Shown: positions 24,122-34,115, numbered from the stretch's first letter. The stretch is DNA of 64,000 nucleotides from Anaerotruncus colihominis (GCF_010206195.1 NZ_VIQT01000009.1:1-64000), one strand, 5' to 3'. The notes: generated by a model not told the origin, from the letters alone. Translations and numbers: made by a program.

Positions 24122-26179
24122 GTGCCGATCAAACGCTGGAATATCCGGCAGGCCGACGGCGAAGCCGCGCGGCGCATGGCAGAGGCGTTCGGGCTGCCGC
24201 CGCTCGCGGTTCGAATTTTGGCTGGCAGGGGCTTTGATACACAAGAGTCAATCAGGCAGTTTCTAACGGAGGATTGCGCGCTGACCGATCCATTGGCACT
24301 GCGTGATATGGACAGGGCCGTGACGCGCATCCGGCGGGCAATTGCAGAAGGCGAAAAAATTGCTGTTTACGGAGACTACGATTGCGACGGGATCCTGTCG
24401 ACTGTTGTGCTTTATAGTTATCTGGAGTCGGCCGGGGCCGACGTTTGTTATTATATTCCGCATCGCGACCGGGAGGGCTATGGTCTGAACCGCGAGGCCC
24501 TGCAGATCATCCGTGACGACGGCGTGCGGCTGGTGATTACGGTCGACAACGGGATTACGGCTGTCGACGAGGTTGCATTCGCCGCCTCCATTGGTATAGA
24601 CGTGGTGATCACCGACCACCATAAGCCGCGCGATATGTTGCCGCAGGCGGTCGCGGTTGTCGATCCGCATCGTCTGGACGACGAAAGCGGCTGTGAATAT
24701 CTCGCTGGAATCGGTGTGGCGTTCAAGCTGATCTGTGCGTTGGAAGGTGACGACGGCGATCTGATGCTCGAGCAGTACGGCGATCTGGTTGCTGTGGCGA
24801 CGGTGGCCGATATTGTGCCGCTCATCGGTGAAAACAGGACCATTGTGCGGCGCGGGCTGGAAAGTTTGCAAAATACAGATAACGAGGGGTTGGCCGCGCT
24901 GATCCGTGCCTGTGGCATGGCGGACCGGCAGTTGTCGTGTGAGAATATTGCGTATGGGATTGTGCCGCGTATCAATTCAGCCGGCCGGTTCGACTGCGTC
25001 GACAACGCGGTTGAGCTTTTTTCAGGCGGCTGCGACGAGCCGGCAGCGCTTGCCGGCGACATCAATTCACTCAATGAGCACCGCCGCGCTGTCGAAGATC
25101 AGATTGTGCGGCAGATAATGAGCCAGCTTGATGCGGACACAGAGGCGCTTGGCCGCCGTATAATTGTGATCCATGGCGAGGGCTGGCACCACGGCGTCGT
25201 GGGAATTGTCGCTTCCCGCATGGTGGAACGGTTTGGAAAGCCCTGCATTGTTTTTTCAGTTGAAGGGGATGTGGCGCGTGGTTCGGCGCGCAGCATCGAA
25301 GGCTTTTCGATCATTGACGCAATCGACGCTTGTTCACGGCTTTTGATCCGTTATGGCGGCCATAACCAGGCAGCCGGACTGACGGTTTCAATGGAAAACC
25401 TGAAAGCGTTTGAAAATGCAATCAACGATTGGGCGGCTTCCTATTATCCCGATATGCCGCAGCAGACAATCAATATCGACTGTGCCATTTCGCCTCGCCA
25501 GTTAACAGTTGAGGAGATCGCGCCGCTGTCAATGCTGGAACCGTTTGGATCGGGAAACGAGCCGCCTATTTTTACAATCCACGGCTGCGTTTTGCAGGGG
25601 ATTTATGCGATCGGCGACGGCAAGCATGTGCGTCTGCGTTTCTGTGGTGATGGATGTGTGTTTTATGCCGTTTATTTTGGTGTGACGCAGGCCAATTTTC
25701 CTTATACGATCGGTGAAACAGTGGATTTGGCAGTTGCAGTTGATGTGAATGAATGGAACGGGGAACAACGTGTTTCCGTCAAGGTGCGCGATATTCATCT
25801 TTCTGGAATAGACTATGATAAAATCCATCGCTCCGAACAGGTATACCAGCGGCTTGTGCGCAGCGAGCCGGTTGAACCGCCGGCGCGGGCGGCCGCAGTA
25901 CCTGACCGGGACGACATCGCGGTGGTATATCGTTATTTGCGTACAAAAGGAAATCTGCGCGCGCCGGATGAAATGATCTATGCAAAACTACAGGGCAATA
26001 TTTCGTGTCTGTGCAAGGTTAAAATTGCAATCGATGTGCTTGACGAAATGCACCTGATCACCCGGGAACGCAGCGGCGATACAAAAAATGTCGCCGTCGT
26101 AGCCAATCCGCGCAAGGTGGATATCTCCCAATCCAAGATTCTGCGCGGGCTTGCAAAGCCCGCCGCGGGGCGTGAATGA
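24122..26179 (+). CDS. recJ: Single-stranded-DNA-specific exonuclease RecJ
   Basis: The 685-residue 5'-3' exonuclease acts in recombination and mismatch repair. DHH-family motifs are seen: VYGDYDCDGI, VDNGI, TDHHKP and VATVADIVPL, then DHHA1 motif RYGGHNQAAG, an OB-fold domain and a C-terminal extension of about 90 residues as in other Firmicutes. The GTG at 24122 follows GGGGGAA; longer upstream frames cross the promoter. It is read from its own promoter, with relA 44 bases downstream, probably in the same operon. Confidence 0.93.
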   Translation: MPIKRWNIRQADGEAARRMAEAFGLPPLAVRILAGRGFDTQESIRQFLTEDCALTDPLALRDMDRAVTRIRRAIAEGEKIAVYGDYDCDGILSTVVLYSYLESAGADVCYYIPHRDREGYGLNREALQIIRDDGVRLVITVDNGITAVDEVAFAASIGIDVVITDHHKPRDMLPQAVAVVDPHRLDDESGCEYLAGIGVAFKLICALEGDDGDLMLEQYGDLVAVATVADIVPLIGENRTIVRRGLESLQNTDNEGLAALIRACGMADRQLSCENIAYGIVPRINSAGRFDCVDNAVELFSGGCDEPAALAGDINSLNEHRRAVEDQIVRQIMSQLDADTEALGRRIIVIHGEGWHHGVVGIVASRMVERFGKPCIVFSVEGDVARGSARSIEGFSIIDAIDACSRLLIRYGGHNQAAGLTVSMENLKAFENAINDWAASYYPDMPQQTINIDCAISPRQLTVEEIAPLSMLEPFGSGNEPPIFTIHGCVLQGIYAIGDGKHVRLRFCGDGCVFYAVYFGVTQANFPYTIGETVDLAVAVDVNEWNGEQRVSVKVRDIHLSGIDYDKIHRSEQVYQRLVRSEPVEPPARAAAVPDRDDIAVVYRYLRTKGNLRAPDEMIYAKLQGNISCLCKVKIAIDVLDEMHLITRERSGDTKNVAVVANPRKVDISQSKILRGLAKPAAGRE

Positions 26180-26222
26180 CGCCCCTTCTGCGGGCAGCAG
26201 CCCGCAATGGAGGCCTTGTTAG

Positions 26223-28412
26223 ATGAATTACTATGTAATAGATGATTTGCAGCGGGCGATCGACCGGAGCGGCCATACGTATGACCGCGAAAAGATCATG
26301 GCGGCCTATCAGCTTGCCAATAACGCCCATAATGGGCAGTGCCGTGTTTCCGGCGAACCGTATATTTCGCATCCGATTGCGGTTGCGATTATCCTGATCG
26401 ACCTGGGTATGGACAGCGAATGTATCCAGGCTGCGTTGCTGCATGATGTTGTGGAGGATACGGATATCACGGGCGAGGCGGTTGGAAAGCAGTTTGGCAC
26501 TGATGTGGCGCTGCTGGTCAACGGCGTGACAAAGCTCGGAAAGATCAGTTTTACGTCGCGCGAGGAGCAACAGGCGGAAAATGTGCGCAAAATGCTTCTA
26601 GCGATGGCGCAGGATGTGCGCGTTATCATCATCAAGCTGGCCGACCGTCTGCACAATATGCGTACGATCGAGGTCATGCCCGATCAGAAACGGCGTGACA
26701 AAGCGCTTGAAACCATGGAGGTTTATGCGCCGCTGGCACACCGGCTTGGTATCCGGGCGGTCAAGGAGGAGCTGGAGGACATCTCCCTACGCTACCTCGA
26801 TCCTGTGGCATATCATGAGATTGAATCGATGCTGGAGATGAAACGCGCCGACCGTCAGAGCTTTCTGGAAAAAATCAAGGATAAAATACGGGAGCGGCTT
26901 GCGGCGGAATACAACGATATCTATGTCGACGGACGCGTCAAAAGCGTTTATGGCATCTACCGCAAGATGTATATTCAGGGAAAGGCGTTTGAGGAAATTT
27001 TCGATATTTATGCCGTACGCATCATCGTTGATTCGGTCAATGAATGCTACAATATCCTGGGCATCATCCACGACCTGTTCCGTCCGCTGCCCAACCGGTT
27101 TAAGGATTATATTTCCACACCGAAGCCGAATATGTATCAGTCGTTGCACACAACGGTCATCGATAAGGAAGCCATTCCGTTCGAGGTGCAAATCCGCACA
27201 TGGGATATGCACCATACCGCCGAATATGGCATCGCGGCGCATTGGAAGTATAAAGCCGGCGTCACCGGACGTGACAAGCTCGAGGAGCGGCTTGCGTGGA
27301 TTCGCCAGTTGATAGAGAACCAGAAGGAAGCTGACGACGTAGAGGACATTGTGCGGTCGATCAAAAGCGATCTTTCGCCTGAGGAGGTATTTGTATTCAC
27401 TCCGAAGGGCGATGTCGTCAGTCTGCCCGTCGGCTCGACGGTGATCGACTTTGCATATGCTATCCATACCGAGGTTGGCAACAGGATGGTTGGCGCTAAG
27501 ATTGACGGGCGCATCGTCGCACTTGACACACCGGTGCGTACTGGTCAGATCATTGAGGTTGTCACGACGAACACGAAGGATCATGCGCCAAGCCGCGACT
27601 GGCTTAAAATCGTCAAGACGACAGAGGCGCGCAACAAGATCCGCAACTGGTATAAAAAGGAACGCCGCGAGGAAAACGTTGAGCAGGGCCGCACCGAGCT
27701 TGAAAAGGAATTTCGCCGCAACATGATTACGCTGCCGGACGGGAAAATGCAGGAATTTTTGTCGGCGATCGCCAAACGGCAGCACTTCGAGCTTTCAGAG
27801 GATTTTCTGGCGGCTATCGGGTATGGCGGCGTGCTGCTTTCAAAAATCATGCCGCGCATCAAGGAAACATTTATCCGCATGTACCGCACAGACCCGCACG
27901 CGGCGCCCAGTCCGGCGCCCGTCAAGCCGCATCATCGGGTAAGGGGTGCGTCGGGCGGCGTCATTGTGGAAGGGCTTGACAGCTGCCTGGTCAAATTTGC
28001 ACGCTGCTGCAATCCGCTTCCCGGCGACGAGATCATCGGGTTTGTCACGCGCGGGTTTGGGGTTTCAATCCACAAAAAGGACTGCCTCAACGTGATCAAT
28101 TCGATCAACGATCCAAACAATGCCGAACGTTGGGTGCGCGCTGAATGGGCGCTCGATCAGGCTAAGCGCGAGAATTTCAAAAGTACGATCGAAATCGTCA
28201 CGGACGACCGTTTGGGCGCGCTGGCCGATATTTCCGTCGCGCTGTCGTCGATGCGTATTTCGATCAGCACGCTGATGGCGCGTGAAGTAAAAACGGGCGA
28301 AAACGTCGTTACGGTTACATTTACCGTCAGCGACATTGATCAGCTCAATTTTATTATCAATAATCTCAAGAAGATTCCAGGCGTGGAGCGCGTCACACGG
28401 TCTGCGCAGTAA
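26223..28412 (+). CDS. relA: Bifunctional (p)ppGpp synthetase/hydrolase
   Basis: The 729-residue protein controls the stringent response. Domains in order: HD hydrolase with ISHPIAVA and LLHDVVEDT (residues about 45-85), synthetase domain with RVKSVYGIYRKM and KPNMYQSLHTT, TGS domain (VFVFTPKGDVVSLP), a zinc-finger/conserved-cysteine region with CLVKFARCCNPLPGD, and a C-terminal ACT domain. The intact HD residues support both synthesis and breakdown of ppGpp. A GGAGG site lies nine bases upstream. The order recJ-relA-dtd matches other Clostridia. Confidence 0.95.
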   Translation: MNYYVIDDLQRAIDRSGHTYDREKIMAAYQLANNAHNGQCRVSGEPYISHPIAVAIILIDLGMDSECIQAALLHDVVEDTDITGEAVGKQFGTDVALLVNGVTKLGKISFTSREEQQAENVRKMLLAMAQDVRVIIIKLADRLHNMRTIEVMPDQKRRDKALETMEVYAPLAHRLGIRAVKEELEDISLRYLDPVAYHEIESMLEMKRADRQSFLEKIKDKIRERLAAEYNDIYVDGRVKSVYGIYRKMYIQGKAFEEIFDIYAVRIIVDSVNECYNILGIIHDLFRPLPNRFKDYISTPKPNMYQSLHTTVIDKEAIPFEVQIRTWDMHHTAEYGIAAHWKYKAGVTGRDKLEERLAWIRQLIENQKEADDVEDIVRSIKSDLSPEEVFVFTPKGDVVSLPVGSTVIDFAYAIHTEVGNRMVGAKIDGRIVALDTPVRTGQIIEVVTTNTKDHAPSRDWLKIVKTTEARNKIRNWYKKERREENVEQGRTELEKEFRRNMITLPDGKMQEFLSAIAKRQHFELSEDFLAAIGYGGVLLSKIMPRIKETFIRMYRTDPHAAPSPAPVKPHHRVRGASGGVIVEGLDSCLVKFARCCNPLPGDEIIGFVTRGFGVSIHKKDCLNVINSINDPNNAERWVRAEWALDQAKRENFKSTIEIVTDDRLGALADISVALSSMRISISTLMAREVKTGENVVTVTFTVSDIDQLNFIINNLKKIPGVERVTRSAQ

Positions 28413-28444
28413 GGCGCCGGAATAAACTGGAAGGGGGGCTTTGC

Positions 28445-28915
28445 TTGAAGGCAGTTTTGCAGCGTGTCTCGTCCGCATCCGTCAGAATTGGCGATGAGAT
28501 CGTCGGGAAGATCGGCCAGGGGCTTGTTGTTCTGCTCGGCGTCGTTGATGGAGACGGCGTGGAGGAAGCTGATTTTCTTGCGGAAAAGGCGGCGAATCTG
28601 CGCATTTTTGGGGACGCACAGGGCAAGATGAACCGATCTCTGCTCGATATCGGCGGTGAGATGCTCGTCGTATCAAATTTTACCCTATGCGCTGATATGC
28701 GTCACGGCCGGCGTCCGTCGTTCACCGGGGCGGCAGAACCCAAAACAGCCGATTCTCTCTATCTGCGGTTTGTGGCAGCGGTCAAAGACACAGGCGTGAC
28801 ATCTGTACAGACCGGACGCTTTGGGGCCGATATGCTCGTTTCCATTGAAAATGACGGGCCGGTGACGATCATCCTCGACACTGATGAAATCATGAAGCGG
28901 CCAGGGAATATTTGA
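28445..28915 (+). CDS. dtd: D-aminoacyl-tRNA deacylase
   Basis: The 156-residue DTD family protein removes D-amino acids from mis-charged tRNA. It begins with MKAVLQRVSSASV, here from a TTG start after GGAAGGGGGG, and keeps the cross-subunit NDGPVT motif near the C-terminus. The usual SQFTLYAD motif reads SNFTLCADMRHGRRPSF, an asparagine and a cysteine in place of glutamine and tyrosine. It follows relA by 32 bases, an order conserved across Firmicutes. Confidence 0.92.
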   Translation: MKAVLQRVSSASVRIGDEIVGKIGQGLVVLLGVVDGDGVEEADFLAEKAANLRIFGDAQGKMNRSLLDIGGEMLVVSNFTLCADMRHGRRPSFTGAAEPKTADSLYLRFVAAVKDTGVTSVQTGRFGADMLVSIENDGPVTIILDTDEIMKRPGNI

Positions 28916-28974
28916 AAGAAAAGCGGCGTGGCCTTATGTTTCAAACAGCTCTGGACCGCGAAGGAGAAACAATC

Positions 28975-29619
28975 ATGAAAGTATATACCATGCCTGTCGG
29001 AACGATGGGTACAAACTGTTATATTGCAGCGGACGGCGATGTCTGCGCTGTGATCGATCCGGGCTTTCAGGCTGAAAAGCTGATCTCGTTTCTGCGCGAG
29101 CACAAGCTCCGGCCGGAATATATTTTGCTGACACATGGCCACTACGATCATATCGGTGCGGTGCGCGCGCTGCGCGATGCATTCGGCTGCAAGCTGGCGA
29201 TCGGGCGCGGCGACGAGGAGATGCTGGCCGATCGCAAAAAAAGTTTGGCGATCATGCGCGGCATGACCGATGAGGATTACATCCTGACGCCTGATGAGCG
29301 GCTCGATGAGGGCGACAGGGTCACAGTCGGCGGTATGACGTTTGAGGTGATCGACACGCCGGGACATACGGCCGGCGGCGTGACCTACCGGTGCGGCGAC
29401 GTCCTGTTTACAGGCGACACGCTGTTTGCGGGCGATATCGGCCGTATCGACCTGTATGGCGGCGATTACGGGGAAATGATGGCGTCGCTGCAAAAGCTTT
29501 CGAAGCTGGAAGGTGATTACCGCGTGCTGCCCGGTCATGGGCCTGAAACGACGCTTGCGCGCGAGCGCAGAAGCAACCCATACATCAACAGGAACCCGGG
29601 CTATGACGCTTTTTATTGA
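28975..29619 (+). CDS. MBL-fold metallo-hydrolase (YcbL/glyoxalase II-like)
   Basis: The 214-residue protein has the metal motif THGHYDHIG near residue 55, a second histidine in DTPGHTAGG, the bridging aspartate in LFTGDTLF and a final histidine in VLPGHGPET. This is the hydroxyacylglutathione-hydrolase-like subgroup common beside relA-dtd. The ATG at 28975 has AAGGAG upstream. The end overlaps hemZ by 17 bases. The natural substrate is unknown; a thioesterase role is possible. Confidence 0.88.
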   Translation: MKVYTMPVGTMGTNCYIAADGDVCAVIDPGFQAEKLISFLREHKLRPEYILLTHGHYDHIGAVRALRDAFGCKLAIGRGDEEMLADRKKSLAIMRGMTDEDYILTPDERLDEGDRVTVGGMTFEVIDTPGHTAGGVTYRCGDVLFTGDTLFAGDIGRIDLYGGDYGEMMASLQKLSKLEGDYRVLPGHGPETTLARERRSNPYINRNPGYDAFY

Positions 29620-31057
29620 GGGCCATACGTTCGGTTATGAGCTGTCACGCGTCGCGCAGATGTTTTTTCCGGGGGAGAAGGTCGTCTTTCAGGAGGGCGC
29701 GCCACAGGGCGCGCCTGCTCTCGGTGCGCGCCTGTGCGGCGGCGTGCTGTCGGTTTCCTACCGGGATGCGTCCGGCAGCCTGCGCAGCGTGCCGGAGGAA
29801 ACGGCTGCGCCGGGCTGCGCGCCCGGGGAAATGGAACACGCGTTTGGCGTGATGCTGTATCGCCTTCTGTCGCAGGTAACAGGCTTTCGACCGCCGTGGG
29901 GTGTGCTGACGGGCGTGCGGCCCGTGCGGCTGTTCATGACAGAGCTTGCGCGCTGCGCGGACGACGGCGCGCTGCGCAGGCGTTTTATGGACGGCAGTCT
30001 TGTGAGCGGGGAAAAATTTGACCTCGCGCTGCAAACAGCGCGTATTGAACAGCCGCTGCTCTCCCGTTCAACGCCCGACAGCTTTTCGCTGTATGTTTCC
30101 GTGCCGTTTTGTCCGACGCGCTGCGCGTACTGTTCGTTTGTTTCGCAGTCGGTCGAACGCGACGCGGCGTTGATCCCGGCGTATGTGGACAGGCTCTGCG
30201 AGGAGCTGGAATACACAGGACGCCTGGCAAAGGAATTGGGGCTGCGCCTGCGCACGGTTTATTTTGGCGGCGGAACGCCAACGACGTTGTCGGCTGAAGA
30301 TCTGACGCGCGTGATGGGAACGGTTGCAGACAGCTTCGATCTGTCCGGGCTGTGGGAATATACGGTGGAGGCTGGACGGCCTGATACGGTTACGCCTCAA
30401 AAGCTGCGCGCCATCTATGAGGGCGGCGCGCGGCGCGTCAGCATCAATCCTCAAACGCTTTCAGATACCGTACTTTTCGCCATCGGCCGCCGCCACACGC
30501 AGGCACAGTTTTTTGAAGCGTTTGCAATGGCGCGCGCGGTGGGTTTTGACTGCATCAATACCGACCTGATCGCCGGACTCCCTTCAGATACGCCGGAGGG
30601 GTTTGCCGCAAGTGTGGACGGCGTACTTGCGCTCCATCCGGAAAACGTCACCGTCCATACGCTGACGGTCAAACGCGCCTCGCGGTTGACATTTGACGAA
30701 GCGCGCGGTGAGCTGGAGCTTGTCGGCGGCATGGTCGGCTATGCGCGAAACGCATGTGAAGCGGCCGGCCTGCGGCCGTATTATCTCTATCGGCAGACGG
30801 GCACGCTGGCCAGCCTGGAGAACGTCGGCTATGCCGCAGCAGGAACAGAGGGCCTTTATAATACATACATTATGGATGAAACGCATACGATTCTTGCCGT
30901 TGGCGCGGGCGCTTCTACAAAGCTGCGCCACCCGCAAACGGGCAGACTCGAGCGTGTGTACAATTATAAGCATCCGACCGAGTATATCGGGCGCTTTGAC
31001 GAGGCGCTGCGCCGCAAGCAGCGCGTGCGTCTGTTTTATCAGGGCAGCGGCTTGTAA
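29603..31057 (+). CDS. hemZ: Coproporphyrinogen dehydrogenase-like radical SAM protein HemZ
   Basis: The 484-residue protein carries the HemN/HemZ-type radical SAM motif in VPFCPTRCAYCSF (near residue 165), followed by VYFGGGTPTTLS, the glycine-rich SAM contact, and a C-terminal HemN-like domain. The N-terminal 150 residues are of the HemZ type. Enzymes of this branch are annotated as oxygen-independent coproporphyrinogen oxidases. No other haem genes are nearby, so the role may differ here. It overlaps the MBL gene, indicating coupled translation. Confidence 0.88.
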   Translation: MTLFIEGHTFGYELSRVAQMFFPGEKVVFQEGAPQGAPALGARLCGGVLSVSYRDASGSLRSVPEETAAPGCAPGEMEHAFGVMLYRLLSQVTGFRPPWGVLTGVRPVRLFMTELARCADDGALRRRFMDGSLVSGEKFDLALQTARIEQPLLSRSTPDSFSLYVSVPFCPTRCAYCSFVSQSVERDAALIPAYVDRLCEELEYTGRLAKELGLRLRTVYFGGGTPTTLSAEDLTRVMGTVADSFDLSGLWEYTVEAGRPDTVTPQKLRAIYEGGARRVSINPQTLSDTVLFAIGRRHTQAQFFEAFAMARAVGFDCINTDLIAGLPSDTPEGFAASVDGVLALHPENVTVHTLTVKRASRLTFDEARGELELVGGMVGYARNACEAAGLRPYYLYRQTGTLASLENVGYAAAGTEGLYNTYIMDETHTILAVGAGASTKLRHPQTGRLERVYNYKHPTEYIGRFDEALRRKQRVRLFYQGSGL

Positions 31058-31080
31058 ATATCAGGCGGATGGTGTATAAT
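31052..31080 (+). promoter_or_regulatory. Sigma-A promoter of the zinc-ribbon gene
   Basis: TTGTAA, 17 bases, consensus TATAAT, overlapping the hemZ stop codon and 33 bases before the next start. Confidence 0.72.
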
Positions 31081-31113
31081 GCATACTAATTTAAAGGATA
31101 GGAGGCTTTCAAC

Positions 31114-31590
31114 ATGGGAAAATTCGACGAGCTGATTATAAAGGCAAAAGATTTGGCGGGGGTTGCCGGCAGCAAAGCGCAGGAGGTTGCGGAGCAGGCG
31201 AAGCTGCGCATGCAGATCACACAGATGAAAAGCCAGATCGACGCAAATTACCTCAAGCTTGGTGAAATCATCTATGAGCTGAATAAGTCCGGCACACAGA
31301 ATGAGGAGCTGGTCGGGATGTGTGTCGCCGAGATTGAGACACAGCTTGCAGAGCTTACAGAACTAAAGGACAAGCTGGACGAGATGCGCAAGGTCCTGCG
31401 CTGCCCGGATTGTATGTCTGAGAATCCGCGCGACGCGCTCTATTGTTCGCGCTGCGGCGCGTCGCTGAAGGGGCAGTCGCCCACCGCGCCCGCGGACAGC
31501 GATGTTGTCAATGAGGAGGATATGCCGGAGGAGCCGGCAGACAAGACCCAGGCGCCAACTGCGATGGTCATCGACGAGTCAAAGGAGTAA
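31114..31590 (+). CDS. Coiled-coil zinc-ribbon protein
   Basis: The 158-residue protein has an N-terminal helical part (residues about 1-90, rich in heptads around AEQAKLRMQITQMKSQI), then a four-cysteine ribbon CPDCMSENPRDALYCSRCG at about 94-112, and an acidic tail. Such zinc-ribbon proteins are common in Clostridia with no known role. It is expressed from its own promoter and closed by a terminator, so it forms a single-gene unit. Confidence 0.72.
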   Translation: MGKFDELIIKAKDLAGVAGSKAQEVAEQAKLRMQITQMKSQIDANYLKLGEIIYELNKSGTQNEELVGMCVAEIETQLAELTELKDKLDEMRKVLRCPDCMSENPRDALYCSRCGASLKGQSPTAPADSDVVNEEDMPEEPADKTQAPTAMVIDESKE

Positions 31591-31602
31591 ACAGATCGAT
31601 GA

Positions 31603-31631
31603 AAAGGCCCGGATGGAATATCCGGGCCTTT
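31603..31631 (+). terminator. Terminator after the zinc-ribbon gene
   Basis: Perfect 11-bp stem AAAGGCCCGGA/TCCGGGCCTTT with a seven-base loop. Confidence 0.75.
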
Positions 31632-31696
31632 ATCTCGGCGAATGAAAAGTTTAAGATGTACAGATACATGGACAGATTTTGTTAAAGGATGGGAGT

Positions 31697-33070
31697 ATGG
31701 AAGCAAGAAAAGAAAACAAAATGGGGACGCAGCCTGTGGGAAAGCTTTTGGTATCCATGTCGTTGCCGGTAATGGTATCAATGCTGATACAGGCGCTATA
31801 CAATATCGTAGACAGCGTGTTCGTCTCCAAGATCAGTGAAAACGCTCTGACGGCCGTGTCTTTAGCCTTTCCGATCCAAAACCTGATTATTGCTGTTGCG
31901 GTCGGCACCGGTGTTGGTATCAATTCACTTTTGTCACGGCGGCTCGGTGAACGCAATTTTGAGGATGCCAACGCAGCTGCTGAAAATGGGATTATGCTCG
32001 CGGTGTTAAGCTGGATCGTTTTTGCGGTCGGCGGCGGGCTGTTTGCCGGCGGTTTTTTTCGCATGTTTACCTCCAGCCCGGAGATCGTTGAAATGGGTAC
32101 GCAGTATTTAAGTGTCTGCTGCATCTTCTCATTCGGCTGCTTTTTGCAGCTTGCAACGGAGCGTATTATGCAGGCCACAGGCGTGACGATCTATAATATG
32201 ATCACACAGGGCATCGGTGCGATTACAAATATCATCCTCGATCCAATTCTGATTTTCGGTTTGCTTGGTATGCCTAAAATGGGGGTGAAGGGAGCCGCCG
32301 TCGCTACAGTTGCAGGTCAGATTCTCGCGATGACGCTTGGGCTTTTGTTTAATCACCTTTTTAACCATGAAGTGCATATGAATTTTTTGAAATTCCGACC
32401 CAATTGGCGTATCGTTCGGGAGATTTACAAAGTCGGGGTTCCGTCGATCGTCATGCAGTCGATCGCAACGCTTATGACCGGCGGTATGAACAAGATTCTG
32501 ATTGTTTTCTCCGAAACGGCCGTTTCGGTATTCGGCATCTACTTTAAGCTGCAAAGCTTTGTATTCATGCCGGTATTTGGCCTGACGAACGGGTTAATTC
32601 CGATTGTGGCGTATAATTTTGGCGCGGGCAAAAAGGAGCGCATCATCAAAGCGATTCGCCTGGCGTGCGTCTATGCGCTCGCAATCATGCTGGCTGGTAT
32701 GGTTGCTTTTATCGCTTTCCCCGCTCAGATGATTGGTATGTTCGCCTCCTCGGAGGAGTCGCTGGGTGCAATGACAGCGATCGGTGTCCCCGCGCTCAGG
32801 CTGATCAGTTTAAGTTTTCTGGGAGCGGCGGTTGGAATTGTATTGTCATCCGTCTTTCAGGCGGTTGGAAACGGGATATACAGCCTGCTTATGTCCCTGA
32901 CCCGTCAATTGGCAGTATTGTTGCCGGTCGCTTGGGTAATGGCCCGTTTTGTGAGCCTGGACGCAGTCTGGTTGGCGTTCCCGATTTCGGAGATGGTTTC
33001 GCTTTGCATGGCGCTTATGATGTATCGGAGAATCTATCACAGACAGATCAGTGTGCTCAAGGCGTCCTGA
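31697..33070 (+). CDS. MATE-family efflux transporter (complete)
   Basis: The 457-residue, twelve-helix transporter has the MATE repeat starts LVSMSLPVMVSMLIQALYN and, in the second half, VGVPSIVMQSIATLMTGGMN. It exports drugs or metabolites using Na+ or H+. The ATG at 31697 is preceded by AGGATGGGAG. It is intact, unlike the split MATE gene at the left, and of a different subgroup. It is flanked by terminators, so it is a stand-alone gene. Confidence 0.9.
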   Translation: MEARKENKMGTQPVGKLLVSMSLPVMVSMLIQALYNIVDSVFVSKISENALTAVSLAFPIQNLIIAVAVGTGVGINSLLSRRLGERNFEDANAAAENGIMLAVLSWIVFAVGGGLFAGGFFRMFTSSPEIVEMGTQYLSVCCIFSFGCFLQLATERIMQATGVTIYNMITQGIGAITNIILDPILIFGLLGMPKMGVKGAAVATVAGQILAMTLGLLFNHLFNHEVHMNFLKFRPNWRIVREIYKVGVPSIVMQSIATLMTGGMNKILIVFSETAVSVFGIYFKLQSFVFMPVFGLTNGLIPIVAYNFGAGKKERIIKAIRLACVYALAIMLAGMVAFIAFPAQMIGMFASSEESLGAMTAIGVPALRLISLSFLGAAVGIVLSSVFQAVGNGIYSLLMSLTRQLAVLLPVAWVMARFVSLDAVWLAFPISEMVSLCMALMMYRRIYHRQISVLKAS

Positions 33071-33080
33071 AGGACGCCTG

Positions 33081-33126
33081 AAAAAGCCCTTCCCCCCGCC
33101 TATAGAGGCGGGGGGAAGGGCTTTTT
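33081..33126. terminator. Strong bidirectional terminator between MATE and mtnN genes
   Basis: A 21-bp perfect stem, with A-run on one side and T-run on the other, and loop ATAG serves both convergent genes. A smaller stem GGCGTCC/GGACGCC lies just before. Confidence 0.9.
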
Positions 33127-33807
33127 TCAAATGCGTTCGACTAATCCCAACGTCAGTTTGGCACAGCGGTGCGCCGCCTGCTCAACAAAGGTGTCGAAAT
33201 CCATCTCTCCGTTGTCATCCGCGCCGTCGGAAATACAGCGCAGGATGGCAAACGGCAGATTGTTGAGGTAGCAGACATGGCCGACCGCCGCGCCCTCCAT
33301 CTCCGTCGCGTCGCCGTGCGTATCGGAAATGATGCGGGCTTTGACAGCAGAATCAGTGATAAACTGATCGCCAGAGACAACGCGTCCGCGAATACAATGC
33401 AGCCCCTGTTCGGTACAAACAGCTTCAGCAAGAGCCGCAAGCCGCGGATCCGTGGGGAAGCAGTCACAGTTCGGGAAATTGTTTCTAAGCAGGGAGGCGG
33501 GAAACAGATCGTGATACATGACATCGTTTGCAACAATGATATCAAAGATATGGAGCTTGTCCGATAATGCGCCTGCGACGCCGCTGAACACGATGCATTC
33601 GACACCGAAATTGGAAATCATCATCTGTGCGCAGGCCGCCGCGTTGACCTTGCCGATGCCGCCGGTCGCCGCGACAATATCCTTACCGGCGTATTCGGCA
33701 CAGAAAAACGTGCAGCGTCCTGCCTGCGCGGTGCGTCCATGCGCAAGAGCCTCCTTGATAAGTGCGAATTCGTTGTCCATTGCGCAGATGATACCGATTT
33801 TTTTCAT
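33127..33807 (-). CDS. mtnN: 5'-methylthioadenosine/S-adenosylhomocysteine nucleosidase
   Basis: The 226-residue enzyme cleaves adenine from MTA, SAH and 5'-deoxyadenosine, recycling by-products of SAM enzymes. It begins KKIGIICAMDNEFALI, with ATGGIGKVNAA, the substrate-binding DATEMEGAAVGHV and the catalytic aspartate in RCISDGAD. The ATG at 33807 has GGAGG nine bases upstream. It stands alone and convergent to the MATE gene. Useful context: the window encodes several radical SAM proteins. Confidence 0.92.
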   Translation of the reverse strand: MKKIGIICAMDNEFALIKEALAHGRTAQAGRCTFFCAEYAGKDIVAATGGIGKVNAAACAQMMISNFGVECIVFSGVAGALSDKLHIFDIIVANDVMYHDLFPASLLRNNFPNCDCFPTDPRLAALAEAVCTEQGLHCIRGRVVSGDQFITDSAVKARIISDTHGDATEMEGAAVGHVCYLNNLPFAILRCISDGADDNGEMDFDTFVEQAAHRCAKLTLGLVERI

Positions 33808-34115
33808 GAATAAAATCCTCCATTCCACCGTTTGGCGCCGGCACGGATACGGGTCAGGGCTTGCGGGAAAAAACGGCAGATACTAAAATAGCGCCTCTTT
33901 AAAGCGATGCCCAGCCGGCGCTGCTGACAGCTCTATTTTATCGGATTAGCCATGGGAATGCAAGGCCGGACTGGTCATAATGCGGTGCATGTGGTAATAT
34001 AAGTGTAATAACGCACGGCCGTGGCCGCGCGTTTGATGAATGTTTTGGCCCGGTTTTAACACAATAGATCCTGTCAACAGATTACATACCGGGGAAAGCT
34101 AAGGAGCGTGGACAC
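33808..34115. other. Divergent gap between mtnN and spoVB-like genes
   Basis: No gene is seen. It must hold the start signals for both neighbours, but I find no consensus promoter I can support. Confidence 0.4.
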
